From the NCBI GenBank assembly GCA_004802725.1, contig SGPM01000227.1:1-45375 (forward strand): a stretch of 45,375 bases of DNA, in the 5' to 3' direction. The notes beneath the pieces were generated by a model, which saw nothing but the letters and a program-made list of their open reading frames with translations, did not search any database and had not been told where the DNA came from. The translations under genes and the position numbers were made by a program. The DNA is from Antrodiella citrinella (taxonomy: Eukaryota > Basidiomycota > Agaricomycetes > Polyporales > Steccherinaceae). This document shows positions 33,101-44,098 of this stretch, in pieces; positions within the stretch are counted from its first letter, which is position 1; the number at the start of each line of letters is the position of its first letter.

Positions 33101-34378
33101 GCCTCCAGAGGAAGAGGCGATATCTGTGCTGCTCCATTTGCCGGTTTCCGAAGACTAGCCTGAGATGAGTGATAGCCCGAGGGCGCAGTTGCGTCAGGAT
33201 CCATGATTTTGGTGTATTCAAGCTGTTTCTTGATCAGTTAGAACGGTCATTGACATCGCGGATATATCAAGCATAACACATACATTCGATTTTGGTTTCA
33301 TCTTGCCCTTCACACTGCTTCGCGCCTTTTCCAACAGGTCAATCTGCTTCGTCTTTTCTCTCGTCATCGGGTTGTCACTCTGCTGTTCCCACTTGTCCAT
33401 CAACTGCTTCACAGTTCCCTTCGGTATATATGTTTCGGAAGTATCGAACTCGGAAATCCGATCCTCTGGCAACTCCCCTTGGTCAAGGGCCGCATCATCT
33501 TCCCGAGCTTTGCCCTTCTTTTGTAGCTTCCGTCTAATTTTCTGAGCGAACGGACCATCTGGAGCGATTTGTTTTCCTGAGCTTGCACTGCGCGTAGAAG
33601 GCCCGGCGTTGTCCACGTCTAGACTGTCAATAGGGTCGGGAGAAGAGGTCTGAGGTCTCTGAATGGGTTCGCCAACGTCTTCATCATCAAAATCTAGAGT
33701 AATAGGTTCGCGTTCCGAAGCTCCTCCATTGACGATAGTTCCCCTAGTGGAGGGTCCTGCTTCTGAGAGTACGAGGACATTCTGTTCACACGACCACCCA
33801 TTACTTGCAGATATTGACGGAACTCACCAGCATTCTTAACAAAAAACTTCGACGTCTCATTCCTCCCGACACGCCCCTCATTCGCAGTCTTTCGTTTCTT
33901 CGATTGTTGCTTGTCCGGAGAAATCCCGCCTAGCATTGTGTTCCGACTTTGGTTTCCTATGTAATCATGTTTCTTGAAATTGCTTCCATGAAGATTGTTC
34001 GAAAGTCGATTGCTGAAAGGATTGACCGCACTATTGGCCGGACGTAGGGTATTACTCTTCAGATAACATGAGTCAGTTACAAGGACCCATGAGGAAGATG
34101 ACATACCGGGACTACGACCGGAGTTGGCTTCTTCGACCATGGCGATCTGTAAAGAACATCAGTATCTCAGCAAGGTATATGGATAGATTTGACGCGTACT
34201 CGGGGGATACCAAGGTCATAGATTTGGGGTCTAGCGGACGACTGACGGCGGTGTTTGACGCGTCCCGACGACTGATTGGCATGTCTGTCGCGCCGTTTGC
34301 GACGGAGTGTAGTTGAGAGGCGGAATGTCTCTCTTGTGCCAGAGAACCAGGGTGAGCGACTTTCGTTCTGCCAGCCAT
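30120..34378 (-). CDS. ulp2: SUMO-specific cysteine protease, ULP2/SENP6-7 type
   Basis: I assembled 16 minus-strand exons, ~1148 aa: 34378-34211, 34146-33828, 33762-33284, 33222-32959, 32904-32833, 32795-32602, 32547-32441, 32390-32195, 32141-32028, 31976-31881, 31821-31732, 31682-31118, 31060-30870, 30818-30680, 30627-30529 and 30473-30120. The first half is an acidic, basic-patched N-terminal region. The C48 catalytic domain begins near residue 600 with LLVYPFTGPGAVNITRGDLK and RLEPNSFLNDTLIEYGLK. The catalytic set is His in LHWYLAIICNPEY (~701), Asp in YVFTFDSLGSK (~958), and Gln and Cys in VPYQPNYCDCGVYVL (~1002 and ~1008). About 250 acidic, low-complexity residues split His from Asp, as known for Ulp2/SENP6-7. 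It would remove SUMO, especially poly-SUMO chains. The start is uncertain: either the MAGRTK exon or the ATG at 34140. Confidence 0.9.
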
Positions 34379-35182
34379 GGCCCGTACTTGGTCGACTTAG
34401 GGAGGAAGAGGCATGGCAATTAGACGCCCGACAGGGCGGGATCTCCTGTGTTATCGCTTGTGGGCGCGCAGTGGTCGGGCTGTTCTGATTGTTCACGATA
34501 AGTTACAGCTGATACCCCAAGTATCTACAGGTTCTGATTGGGGTCTGTCCCGGATAAGACCTTCGAGTGCGCTGTCGTTTTGCGAGCCTCATCAGCCTAG
34601 CGATCATAGGAAATCTCATGCGGTATTTCTGTCATGCGCGAACAAGGTTCGGAACTCGAAGGCCGTTGAGGGCAAAGGCAGGGGGCCGTATCTTCTGTTT
34701 GCGATGAACATTTGTAGGATCATAGTACATTCGCACTGCCACTGTTGACTGTAAGAAAACCCTCTTCAGACGCTCCTAAATACCAGCAGCTGTCTGTTTC
34801 AGTAAGTAGTACACGTAGCGTCGTTGGAGGGTCTTATTTTGCAGTGATCATGGAAAACAGTGACCATCCTGGGAGATACTATCCTGGGTCAGCTGCGGGA
34901 AGAGCTGTGATAAAAGCAGCTCCGGCGGCAGAGGGACCGCCCCGCCTAAACAAGGTGCGGCGAGCGCCGACCGCTAGTTGACTTTCCTCGACCATCTTCC
35001 CTCCCCGTCGACGCTCCTTTCGACGAGCAAGCCAGCCCCTACGACGCTCTCGACGACCTGTAAAAATAAACCTGTGTACTTCCGTCTACCTATCGCAAGA
35101 CGCCCGTTAGACTGCGCTGTGGAGTGGCGCTGCAACCGACTCGAGGCTGACACCCTTTCTTCACCTACTGGTCTACATCTGA
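34379..35182. promoter_or_regulatory. Divergent promoter region, ULP2 / SKN1
   Basis: About 800 bp separate the two divergent start codons. I see no strong TATA box on either side. ORFs here are short and carry no domain. Confidence 0.4.
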
Positions 35183-37509
35183 ATGTCATCCAGCAGACAC
35201 TACGCCCCAGGGATGGCCAACCCTCCTAGGCGGGTACCACCACCAAACCAGCAGTACTACGCTGTTCCCCAGAGCCCTCGATCTGCTGGGCCAAGTCGAC
35301 AGCCCTCCCAGACTCAACAGCAGTCCTACTCGACAAGCAATCAGCCCTCAAATACATCGCATAGCTACATGCAGCAGAGGAATGAAACAGCTCATGGGGT
35401 CGCCACAGGGCACATAGGTGCAGGATATGGGCCATACTCGGTACGTCGACGCCTGATGTATCAGTCTCGGGGATAAACCTGACATTGAATTGCAGTACAA
35501 CCCTACGCAAGCAGCTCACTACTCGTCATCGAGGTTCAGCGCTGCTCCGTCGGAGGTTTCAGCAGTCACTACTGGCGAGAAAGTAGGCAGCACAGTGCCC
35601 ATTGCGAGCTCCAATGCTGTACCACCTTACGCCTGGGACACAAAAGACCCCGACTTGGACGATGCGCTCCATAACCCAGATCCCGTCAGAGACGCTGCCC
35701 TGGACCGTTCCTTCACCATATTCTCTGCCAGAGGATGGGCCAATGTCTCTGTACTAGTCATTCTCGGCCTCGGTCTCCTCACCCTATTTGCGGGGTACCC
35801 CGTCATCATCTATGTCCGAGACCGACAACGGTCACAGCACGTTGGCTTCAACCTTGGCGGTACCAATGCTACTGGGCAGGTGCCAGACCTCAACATGCCC
35901 TCCCTCATCGACAAAGATACCCCCACGTCCGCCTACACACACGTGTCTACGAACGGTCACACGTACAACCTCGTTTTCAGCGACGAGTTCGAGACTGACG
36001 GACGGACATTCTATCCGGGAGACGATCCTTATTGGGAAGCGGTGGACCTCAACTACTGGCCGACTGGTGACATTGAATGGTATGACCCAGTGGTATGTGG
36101 TGCGAACACGTTCTTTCCTTTGGTTTGGTTCTCACTGTCCCCTAGCAAATTTCCACTGCGAACGGCAAGTTGGTGATCACAATGGAAGAGATTCTCAACC
36201 ACAACCTCAACTTCCGTAGCGGCATGCTTCAGTCGTGGAACAAACTCTGCTTCACCACGGGTTACGTCGAAGTGTCCATCAGCTTGCCTGGTACACCCAG
36301 AGCTCCAGGATTGTGGCCGGGTAAGTTTGCAACGTGTTGTTATCACTCCATCATGAATTCTGACATGGGCGCTATTAGGTGCATGGACGATGGGGAACCT
36401 TGTATGTTATTTGTTTGGTAGACGCCACCGTGACTTGCTAACCTAAACCTTACAGGGACGTGCCGGCTATGGCGCTACGACGGAGGGAATGTGGCCCTAC
36501 AGCTATGCTTCATGCGATTTGGGTACGTTCCCGAATCAGCAGGCGAAAAATGGCACTCCAGCTGCAGCCAGCACTGGTGGCTCCAACGGTGGACCGCTCT
36601 CCTTCCTGCCTGGTCAACGTCTTTCGGCGTGCACATGTCCCAACTCCGATCACCCTGGCCCTTCAGTCACGGACGGCCGTAATGTCCCCGAAATCGATAT
36701 CATAGAAGCACAGGTCGACGTTAGCACGTTCACGGGCGAAGTGTCTCAGTCGTTCCAGACGGCGCCTTACAACTTCAACTATGAGTTCGACAATGACTCG
36801 TCGGCGACACCTATCTATGACTCGTCGACTACGAACTTCAACTCGTACAAGGGCGGTGTTTACCAACAGGCTATCTCGGCGGTCACCACTGTTGACAGCA
36901 ACAACTACAACAACTCAGGGTACGCGCCGTACGGGTATGAGTGGTGGTCGGATCCGAATAATAGGGGTGATGGGTACATTACTTGGTTCAGCAATGGGCA
37001 AAAGACGTGGACCTTGACTGCAGACACCATTGGAGCTGATCCGACCTCCGAAATTAGTGCTCGTATCGTACCAGAGGAGCCCATGGTATGTGCGAGAACC
37101 TCAATTCGTAGGATATGTACTTATTGTTGCCTTGTGTAGTACATCATCCTCAACTTGGGCATGTCGCGTGAGTAGATGATTTGTCGGCTGTTGTATTCGT
37201 ACTGACAACGTCCTCGTACAGCGTCCTTCCAGGAGCAAGACTTCAAGCATCTGACTTTCCCGGTCTCTATGTACATTGACTACGTTCGGGTGTATCAGCA
37301 GGCAGGCCTCAAAGACGCCATTGGCTGCAACCCGGCGAGTCACCCCACATCGGATTATATTAACAAGTACGTTCCTACATCTATTGTTCCCATCCGAGTA
37401 CTGACACCATGCCCGCAGCCATTTGAACGCCTACTCCAACCCCAACTTGACGACATGGGACTCGGCTGGATACAGCTTCCCTCGCAACTCGCTGTACGAC
37501 GGATGTTAG
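35183..37509 (+). CDS. SKN1/KRE6-type GH16 protein, beta-1,6-glucan synthesis
   Basis: Eight exons give 648 aa: 35183-35440, 35496-36092, 36146-36320, 36379-36401, 36456-37085, 37140-37167, 37222-37366 and 37419-37509. The cytoplasmic N-terminus is rich in Q, S and P. A signal-anchor membrane helix follows at about 167-193 (WANVSVLVILGLGLLTLFAG), giving a type II topology. The lumenal GH16-like domain has NLVFSDEFETDGRTFYPGDD, WPTGDIEWYDP, LWPGAWTMGNLGRAGYG and the catalytic-type EIDIIEAQV motif (E...D..E, ~430). It ends with SMYIDYVRVYQQ and a conserved NSLYDGC tail. Exon 4 is only 23 nt. By family knowledge these proteins sit in the ER/Golgi pathway and are needed for beta-1,6-glucan in the wall. 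Whether this is the SKN1 or KRE6 orthologue is not meaningful outside yeasts. A second in-frame ATG at 35213 (MANPPRR) could also be the start. Confidence 0.92.
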
Positions 37510-38380
37510 TGATCGTATATCCTCTGCTTGCCACAGCACACCTGCATCTCTACTCGACATGCTCTCCATCATCCCTCTGCATCCGCATTCCCAGTCACCT
37601 GTACCGCTATCTCATGCATGCGACGACACGACCTTTCTACGTTCTGTCACATTATAATCTTCACACCAGAACATTCACAGTTCCCCCCACACGGTTCCCC
37701 GCATCCTACACGACACGCAGTCAATGTACGGTACCCTCACCCCTCTGGAATCTTTAGGACCTCATCTACTCTTGGACTGTCAATTATTGATTTACACGTC
37801 TTCTTTCTCTTCTTTCTCTTTCTTTCTGTGTCTTGCGATTGACAATTCCGTTTTGGCTACGACAATGAGACGACGACGACGACATTCATGGCATGTACTT
37901 TTTGTCCGTGGTTGGAATGCGCTAGAGTTATGTTACAGTTCTACAGCGTCGCGATGGTGGTCGAATTTAGTGTACGTGTCACAGTTTCCAGAATATGGAG
38001 TAGACGATGCGTTCCGCTAGCCGAACGCCAGAGCCCGACCCTCGACAGCCTGTAGCTACGACACGTCAGAAGATGAAAGACGCATGAAACATAGTGTATC
38101 AGGTCGTCGGATGTGTCGCCATGTCAAACGTCGCTGCTCTAGAGCACGGTGAAGGCCATCAGTCTTTGTATAAATTGGCGACATATAAATAACGCGTCGG
38201 GAATCGGTCGCTTAACGCTGGTCACCTTTTTCTTCTTCTCCTCGTCCGTTCGTTTCTCGTCCCCGTCTCCCGCCCTTCTCGTTCGCCTTGGTCGACCGAG
38301 GCATACACTCTCTTTGATTATTCCCGGGGCAGCTTGCTCTTATATACACCAACCCACATTATCTGTCCATTTTGTTACCC
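37510..38380. other. Intergenic with CT-rich tracts
   Basis: The SKN1 3' flank has a CT-rich tract at about 37798-37832 and a short (ACG)n run near 37868. The upstream region of the next gene has another pyrimidine-rich tract (38222-38282) and a TATATA box at 38341-38346, 35-40 bp before the ATG. I see no gene. Confidence 0.5.
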
Positions 38381-39686
38381 ATGGCGCCTCAACAAGAAAC
38401 TATCTATCAGACTCCTCCGCTTGCCGGACGACCGCCTTTTGCTACGGACGACGACTCTGTGTACGACAACCAGCCCCAGCAATCTCCTCGCCGCATCAGG
38501 CAGCAACCTCCTCCCGACCCCAACAAAAGGTCTTCCGCTCATAACCAGTGCGTTTCGAACATGCATCATGACGCGTCCGTTCCTCATTCCTTGCAGCTAC
38601 GACAACTACTTCGATGGCAAAAACCGAGATTCAGGCATCGATGCCTTGGGAAGCAGCATGCTGAGCGGTGACATGTCCGACGACGATGACGACGAGAACC
38701 CGTTCGGCGACAACAACAAAGCACCCTCCTTCGACGCGCCCCGCTCCCCCATCCCACTCGCTGCGCCCAAGCCCGGGTACGCTGCACCCGTTTCTGGACT
38801 GAAGTTGGGTCTGAGCCCGACTGGGACCCCGACGAGGCGCACGCCGTCGCCTCAGCAGATGCAGCAGATNCAGGTCCCGAGGCCGCTGATGCTCGTGAAC
38901 TCGATGAACGACCCTGGTTCCCCGAGGATGATGTCGCCTTCCGTGCCCAGCACGCCGCACCCGCTCCAGCCGCCTATGACGCCGATCACCCCGGCGTTCG
39001 TGCGCCCTAATGCGCGGGAGGTGAAGTTTGCGTCGTCCGCGCCGGTGTTGCGTGGTGGAATGGAGGAGACGATGTTGCCGAAGAGAGGCGAGAGGGGTGA
39101 TGATTTCTGGAGACGGTTCAGTATGGTCGTGAAGGAAGAAAGCTCGAAGCCTACCACAGAGAAAGAAAGGTACGTAGTGATCTTGGTGATAGACTTTGCT
39201 GTTTGGCTGATGGTAGTGATTACAACAGTGTTTGGCTGCGAAAGACCCAGAACGGATCGACCAGCATGTCTCGCTGGGTATGGGTCTTTGGTCTTATCCT
39301 CCTTCTTGTACGTCTTGTCTTGTCTTCAATCATGCGCTTTTCAACCTAAACATCGTTTCGTCCAGTGTATCGCCGGCGGTGTCGGTCTCGGCATGTGGAT
39401 TGCACACACCGATACTTCTCATAACGCACCTAAGGCCATTGGTGGGAGTGCTGACGAGACGGCTGATGCATCCTCGACAAGTACCGCGGCAGGAACATCC
39501 ACTGGACCTGGCAAAGTCACTCCGACATTCACCGTCGCGCGCCGAGACTTCGACGCTGTCCCCACAGAAGTTGCATACATCCTCTCGCGCCCGTCCTCCG
39601 ATTTCGGTTCTGACAGTCACGTTGTCCGCGCAGTCCCTCCCTCCCGACATAGACGCATCGCGGCGAATCTTTCAAATTCGCAGTGA
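38381..39686 (+). CDS. Single-pass membrane protein of unknown function
   Basis: Four exons give 379 aa: 38381-38547, 38597-39169, 39229-39307 and 39366-39686. The first ~260 residues are hydrophilic and rich in P, S, Q and D. They include an acidic run (SGDMSDDDDDENPFGD) and repeated SPxxPxTP-type phosphosite-like motifs, so this half is probably cytoplasmic and disordered. One membrane helix follows at about 262-285 (WVWVFGLILLLCIAGGVGLG), split by the third intron. The last ~95 residues are S/T-rich and probably exposed. I do not recognise a family. The layout fits the many single-pass, low-complexity membrane proteins of Agaricomycetes. A single undetermined base at 38870 falls in codon ATN, so the residue is Ile or Met and the frame is unaffected. 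Start choice: the ATG at 38381 follows a TATATA box; an upstream in-frame ATG at 38372 would add three residues. Confidence 0.75.
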
Positions 39687-40326
39687 GACGATACGCCTTC
39701 GTCAGACCATCTATGCACCTCATCTGGGATTGGTGTCCATCGACCCGTTTCCCGTCCGCTCGTTATTCCATGATCATCGCACCGCTGTACGCTTGATTTC
39801 CTCTCATTTTATAGCTGCTCGGAACCCATTACACCTCGAGGTCCTGCCCGCATATTGACTTTCGTTGCGCTTTTTTGCAAGAACTCGGATACCCCCCACG
39901 ACGTACACTCACCCTACTGCACGACGCCGAGTTACACACGCTTTTTTCTCTGACGATGCTCGTTGCTTATTTCATCATGCTTGCAGAGGTTTGCCGATCT
40001 TTGTCACAAGTCGCATGCAAGTTCACATCTGCACGCCTCTCCCTACCTCTTCGTTGTTATACCCGCCCTACCCCCGGACTCGTTTTCGTTTCTTTCGTAG
40101 CCACTTGTACTTACCTACCTGCATAGTTTGCACCCATATATACTCATTGATTCTGAATAGACCGCTCCTAGGACGAAGGTTAATAATGCGATCTAACTTC
40201 GTTCACTGATGATTATCCGAGATGAACAGTATACCGAACTGCTACTTATGATACCTTCAGGACAGCAAGCCGTAAGAATTAGTCTGAAATATAAAGTATG
40301 TGCTTCATCAACCCTTCTGAACCACC
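39687..40326. other. Intergenic between convergent genes
   Basis: This is a pyrimidine-rich 3' region. Plus-strand ORFs up to 114 codons (39865-40209) have no domain and biased composition. I see no gene. Confidence 0.4.
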
Positions 40327-41166
40327 TCACTTGTTCAACCCACTCTGCATAGCATTCTTCGTCTTCAACGCCGACAACTCCCTCTTGACCGACTCCAACT
40401 CCATCTTGACCGCCCTCATCTCCGCCGCAGTACACGCTACCAGCCCCGCCACGCCCGCCATCAACACCGCCAAGCTCTCCATGATCGCCTTCGGGTCCTC
40501 CTCCGCAGTCCCCACATCGTCCAAATTGGGGAACTGCATCTCGGCGGTCCCGTCCTGCAAGTGCGCGACGGTCTCCTTCATGCGCTGGATCGCGTCGTCG
40601 ATCTCCTGGCGGTGTTTCGCAGCCTCGACGCGCTGCCGCGCGGCGGCGCGCGCTTCGGCTTCGGCTTGCAGCGTGATGAGGTGCAGCTGCTTTGTGCGTT
40701 CGACCTGGAGTTTCGCGCGTTTGAGGCGTTGGAGGTGGGTTTTGCGCAGGCCGAGGCGGAGGAGGTGCGTGTGTTGGCGGTGGTGCTTCGCGCGCGCCGG
40801 GTTAGGAGGCGTGTAGCAGAGCCCCGGCTCGGGCTGGTGGGGTCGGGGCAGCAGAAGGAAGGTTGTTTGTGTGAGCAGCGTTTGCATTTGGGGTGTGGCA
40901 CCAGGAGCGGTCTGGGACGGGAGGAAGAGGGAGCCTCAGACCATTCGCAGGCGTGTCCTTTGAGCTTGCACGAGAAGCAGGTGGTGCCTGTGTGGGTCCA
41001 CACAGCCTGGTCATCTTTCGCCACCTGGAGCATTATGTCAGCTTGGTCTTGTGCAAAGTAGAAATCTGAAAAGCGGAAAAGTACATACAGATGATGTAGA
41101 GCCCGACGCTCTCTTCCTCTTCCCCAGCTCAGTGGAGCCTCTGCTCGTGGTGCCGCGGGTAGGCAT
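40327..41166 (-). CDS. Cysteine-cluster plus coiled-coil protein, reading frame broken
   Basis: Exon 1 (41166-41089) encodes MPTRGTTSRGSTELGKRKRA. A 64-nt intron follows, and exon 2 starts at 41024. It carries two half-clusters, TCFSCKLKGHAC and KCKRCSHKQPSFC, each C-x2-C-x6-C, 25 residues apart: a stretched Zn2Cys6-like arrangement. The family then expects a long coiled coil, which is present but in another frame. That frame runs LRKTHLQRLKRAKLQVERTK, then EAAKHRQEIDDAIQRMKETV, and continues to a stop at 40327. The two frames overlap openly between 40887 and 40578, with no GT donor where a switch is needed. Either one indel exists in this sequence or the gene is a recent pseudogene. If intact it would probably be a nuclear DNA-binding protein. 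The composition of this block is very GC-rich. Confidence 0.6.
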
Positions 41167-41505
41167 GGCTGTCGACTGAAGGATACCCCTATGAGATGAA
41201 CGTGAGTTTCTGCACGCTATGGGTGTGGCGCAGAATTAAAAACTTACTTTGTGCAATCTAGAAAGGTCAAGCTCTTGACGAGAAATCCGAACAAAGTATT
41301 TGTGCTCGTTCACGACTAGAGGTTGAGTGCACAACGTCGGCAAGGAGGCTGGCAACCGTCGATCGCGATCGCGGGTCTAGGCCGCGGACCCACGGGCGCT
41401 GAAAATAATACTAATAGAAAGTTTTCCTGACGTACCAGCCTGAGACGGACCTATCCGGTCGGAGAATGCAAAAAATTGAGACTGACATACAACTTCGCTT
41501 CCTAC
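41167..41505. other. Intergenic
   Basis: This lies upstream of the cysteine-cluster gene. No coding exon is seen. Confidence 0.4.
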
Positions 41506-41866
41506 TTACATCTGCGATAGACAACGAGACGGACACCGTGAAAGTTCAACCCTCTCAGGAATGAACTTGACGGACGTCACTCTGATCACCATCGCTCATC
41601 GCTTACAGACTATCATGGATTCCGACAAGATTGTGAGTGAACCTTCTCGTACTCTTACAACTACGCTCGCACAGATTATGTAGATGGTTCTTGATGCTAG
41701 TCATATTGTGAGTACCCGGAACCAATCATGAAAGTCACTTGCACTGATGCTCTTTGAACAGGTGGAGTTTGGTGAACTGCGAGGGCTTCTGAAGAATAAG
41801 GGAAGCCTTTTACGTGCGAGCGGTGACAAGGAGGGTCTCCATTGGATGGCTGCTGCAGAGAGCTGA
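41506..41866 (+). pseudogene. ABC transporter, C-terminal nucleotide-binding domain relic
   Basis: Three exon remnants match the end of an ABCC/MRP-type second NBD. They are TSAIDNETD (D-loop) near 41509; TDVTLITIAHRLQTIMDSDKI (H-loop His in AHR) at about 41572-41633; then MVLDASHI and VEFGELRGLLKNKGSLLRA, separated by introns still having GTGAG donors and CAG-type ends. It stops at 41864-41866 after GDKEGLHWMAAAES. Breaks: an out-of-frame step between the D-loop and the H-loop segment (TGA stops if read straight), and an apparent loss of about four residues before SGDKE. Everything 5' of the D-loop, including Walker A, signature and both membrane domains, is missing here. It is therefore a fragment, not a gene. 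Confidence 0.8.
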
Positions 41867-42289
41867 TGGCTGCACGCTGCGTCCGTGTACAGCTCGACGC
41901 TGTTCTCTTCTCTCGTCTATTCGAAGTTCAAACGCAAGAGTGCTACTTAGCTACTTGGGAACGGCCGCAGTGCCGCGAATACGAAGGCTACTTGACTACT
42001 CGTTGACACCCAGCGAATCTGAATGGAAACCATGGCGTGTGCCAGCATGGCGAAGATACCTTACTGTTGCTTCGTGGAACGGCGTGTGATTGTGATTTTG
42101 CACTCAGTACCTCAGTCCTGGCAAATCCGAATTTAGCCTCAAACGCGTGAGCTGCTCAAAACGTGTATATCTATCCGCATTGCCGGTACGCTTGCATCTG
42201 AGCGGAGGAGACCAATGCTTTTGTTTTATTCTTCACGGTCGTCCAGATTTCCGTTTATTCAGAAGTTGATCAATTTTAATTTCTAGGAA
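41867..42289. other. Gap between two relics
   Basis: About 420 bp contain no fragment recognisable as either neighbour. The missing N-terminal half of the recombinase should lie here if the gene were whole, and it does not. Confidence 0.4.
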
Positions 42290-44098
42290 AAGGCTTCGTA
42301 AGCCTTCCCCTCATGTGCAACCCTCTGCTCACTCGAGTAGCCATTCTCTCGGCGAAGGGCGCGTTCCGGGACTTCCAGATAGCGGACGGACTTCTCGACA
42401 TTGTGCCGCCGGAGGAAGAAATTGTCCGAATCCATTGGCACCCGGATTTCCTCCAGACCGGTCTACGAGCGAGGCGACGGTCATATCTGGTCTGCTCGCA
42501 CATACTGTGCACGTCTTCACGATGCAGGCATTCGAGCTGGTTTTACGTCTCTGGGCAACCACGACTTCCGCGCTGAGGGCCTCCGTGCAATCGGTATGTG
42601 GCCCTTTAAGTTGACTCTTCACCTGATTTAAGTTGGTCAATCGTCACATAGATGAGGAATATACCTCTTCCCAGCGTAGGAGACATGCTGGACACGGGAG
42701 CGACTCCGTCTATGACCAGTACTACGCTCCGACGAACCCAGATACTGATGGTCAAGCTGCCTACACTGGCGACACTCCTCGAACTCTTCCCTCCAAGCTT
42801 GTCCGTCTCCGCAAGATGGACCACAATCCGGAGCTCGCACAGACACTCCCCGCGCGAGAGCTGCACGAGTTGGTGACCAGCGACAAATACTCGGCCGTTT
42901 TTGCCGACTTGGAGAGCCTTCCCGACTCCGATGACGCCACTACCAAGAAGGAACGAGCAGAGATCCTGGGTCGCCTGAGGGGTCTCAAGCTCGCTGCGCT
43001 CAAAGCGTACCACGAGAATCAGAAGGAGAACCCTCAACTGTCCGCCAAAGCTGCCAAATCCAAGGACGTAGGCCACCACCGCATTCCATTCTCTCGCATT
43101 CGTCATCTGATGCCCGTCCGCCAACGTCTCTCCGAGTCGTTATTCACCGTCGCCGCCATCCGGAGCAAGGCTGGGAAGGCTGTGCTGCAGGATCTCATTG
43201 AGCTTTATCGATCGGAGTTCGAGCTCGAGGCTCGACCTGGCTTAGAGCTTAAGAATTGCCATTGCGCGGCCCCGAAAAGGTATGTATCTTCTTCCAAGGA
43301 GATTTCCGACGTTGATATGTACACAGCGTCCCGGCACACGTACAATGGAAGCACATCTACAGCTGCCACAAGTCGTACCTTGCGTCCAAGCGCTCAGGTC
43401 GTTCCCCCGCTTCTTTCGCCGAGTTCTGCTTCTTGTGCCCCGAAGGCCATCGGTCCACGAGCCAGGACGACTGGAAGCGCCACTGCGAGAGCCACCTGGC
43501 GAACCTCGATACCCTACCTTATCAGTGTGATCCCCTCATATACGCCAATACTCTCGCCCGCATTCCAAGCGCACTGAACCATTCGAGAAGCCCAAAGACA
43601 GGGACTTCCATCTTCATGACGTTCACTGCTGGGAGCCTAGGAAACCGAAGGCAGGTGTTACGCACCGTCGTTCCGAAGGAAGAGGAGGGTAAGGCGAGCG
43701 AAGAAAAGCATCCTAAGCGTAGACGGGGTACAGTTCGACGCATAGCTCGACCTAGGACCTTTGTAGTTGTCGAGCAGAATAGTATCTTGGTGAGTCAAGT
43801 TTGATCCTGATGGCTATACTTCCTTCCAGGGAGCAGTTCTTCTCCGTCCTCGATGCTTACAGCGTCTCCTCGGTACATCGTCTCGTTCCCCCGAACCGAC
43901 TTTGAACGCACACGCCGTCGACCACAACTCCCTTGATCTCGAGTTCGTAGCAGCTCTCGAGCAGACGGAGTTGGTACCCGAGGAAGACGCACAACCCGCC
44001 ACTCGGGAGGTATGTCCGGCTGCTTTGGCGCTACTGGAGCTCCGTGCAAAAGGCTGAGACGCACCCATCTCAGTTCGAGGCACAAGCAGTGCAGATGA
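42290..44098 (+). pseudogene. DUF3435/FluG-like tyrosine recombinase with C2H2 finger, truncated and frameshifted
   Basis: The fragment starts after an acceptor-like TTTCTAG with FVSLPLMCNPLLTRVAILSA and AFRDFQIADGLLDIVPPEEE. After a frame step near 42460 comes PVYERGDGHIWSARTYCARL, then the tyrosine-recombinase core: HDFRAEG (H-x-x-R, 42560-42571) and, after a 54-nt intron, RRRHAGHGSDSVYDQYYAP (GH...Y). A helical region with internal ALxAYHENQKENPQL-type residues follows. After another intron there is a C2H2-like finger, FCFLCPEGHRSTSQDD followed by WKRHCESH. A second frame step near 43560 separates CDPLIYANTLAR from EPFEKPKDRDFHLHDVHCWE. The last exons read VVVEQNSIL, then GAVLLRPRCLQRLL, to a stop at 44098. 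The N-terminal several hundred residues are absent. DUF3435 proteins are related to Crypton and Starship-captain recombinases; by family knowledge such proteins move DNA by site-specific recombination. This copy looks inactive. Confidence 0.7.

Noticed and set aside
34057..34106. Intron-like segment (GTATGT...CTGAC...GAAG, minus strand) inside ULP2 exon 2
   Set aside because: Removing its 50 nt puts an immediate TAA in frame given the upstream exon; the ORF reads through without it. If the true start lies elsewhere, this intron could be real.
41814..42089. 91-codon plus-strand ORF after the ABC relic
   Set aside because: It overlaps the relic's last exon in another frame and has no motif; treated as a shadow ORF.
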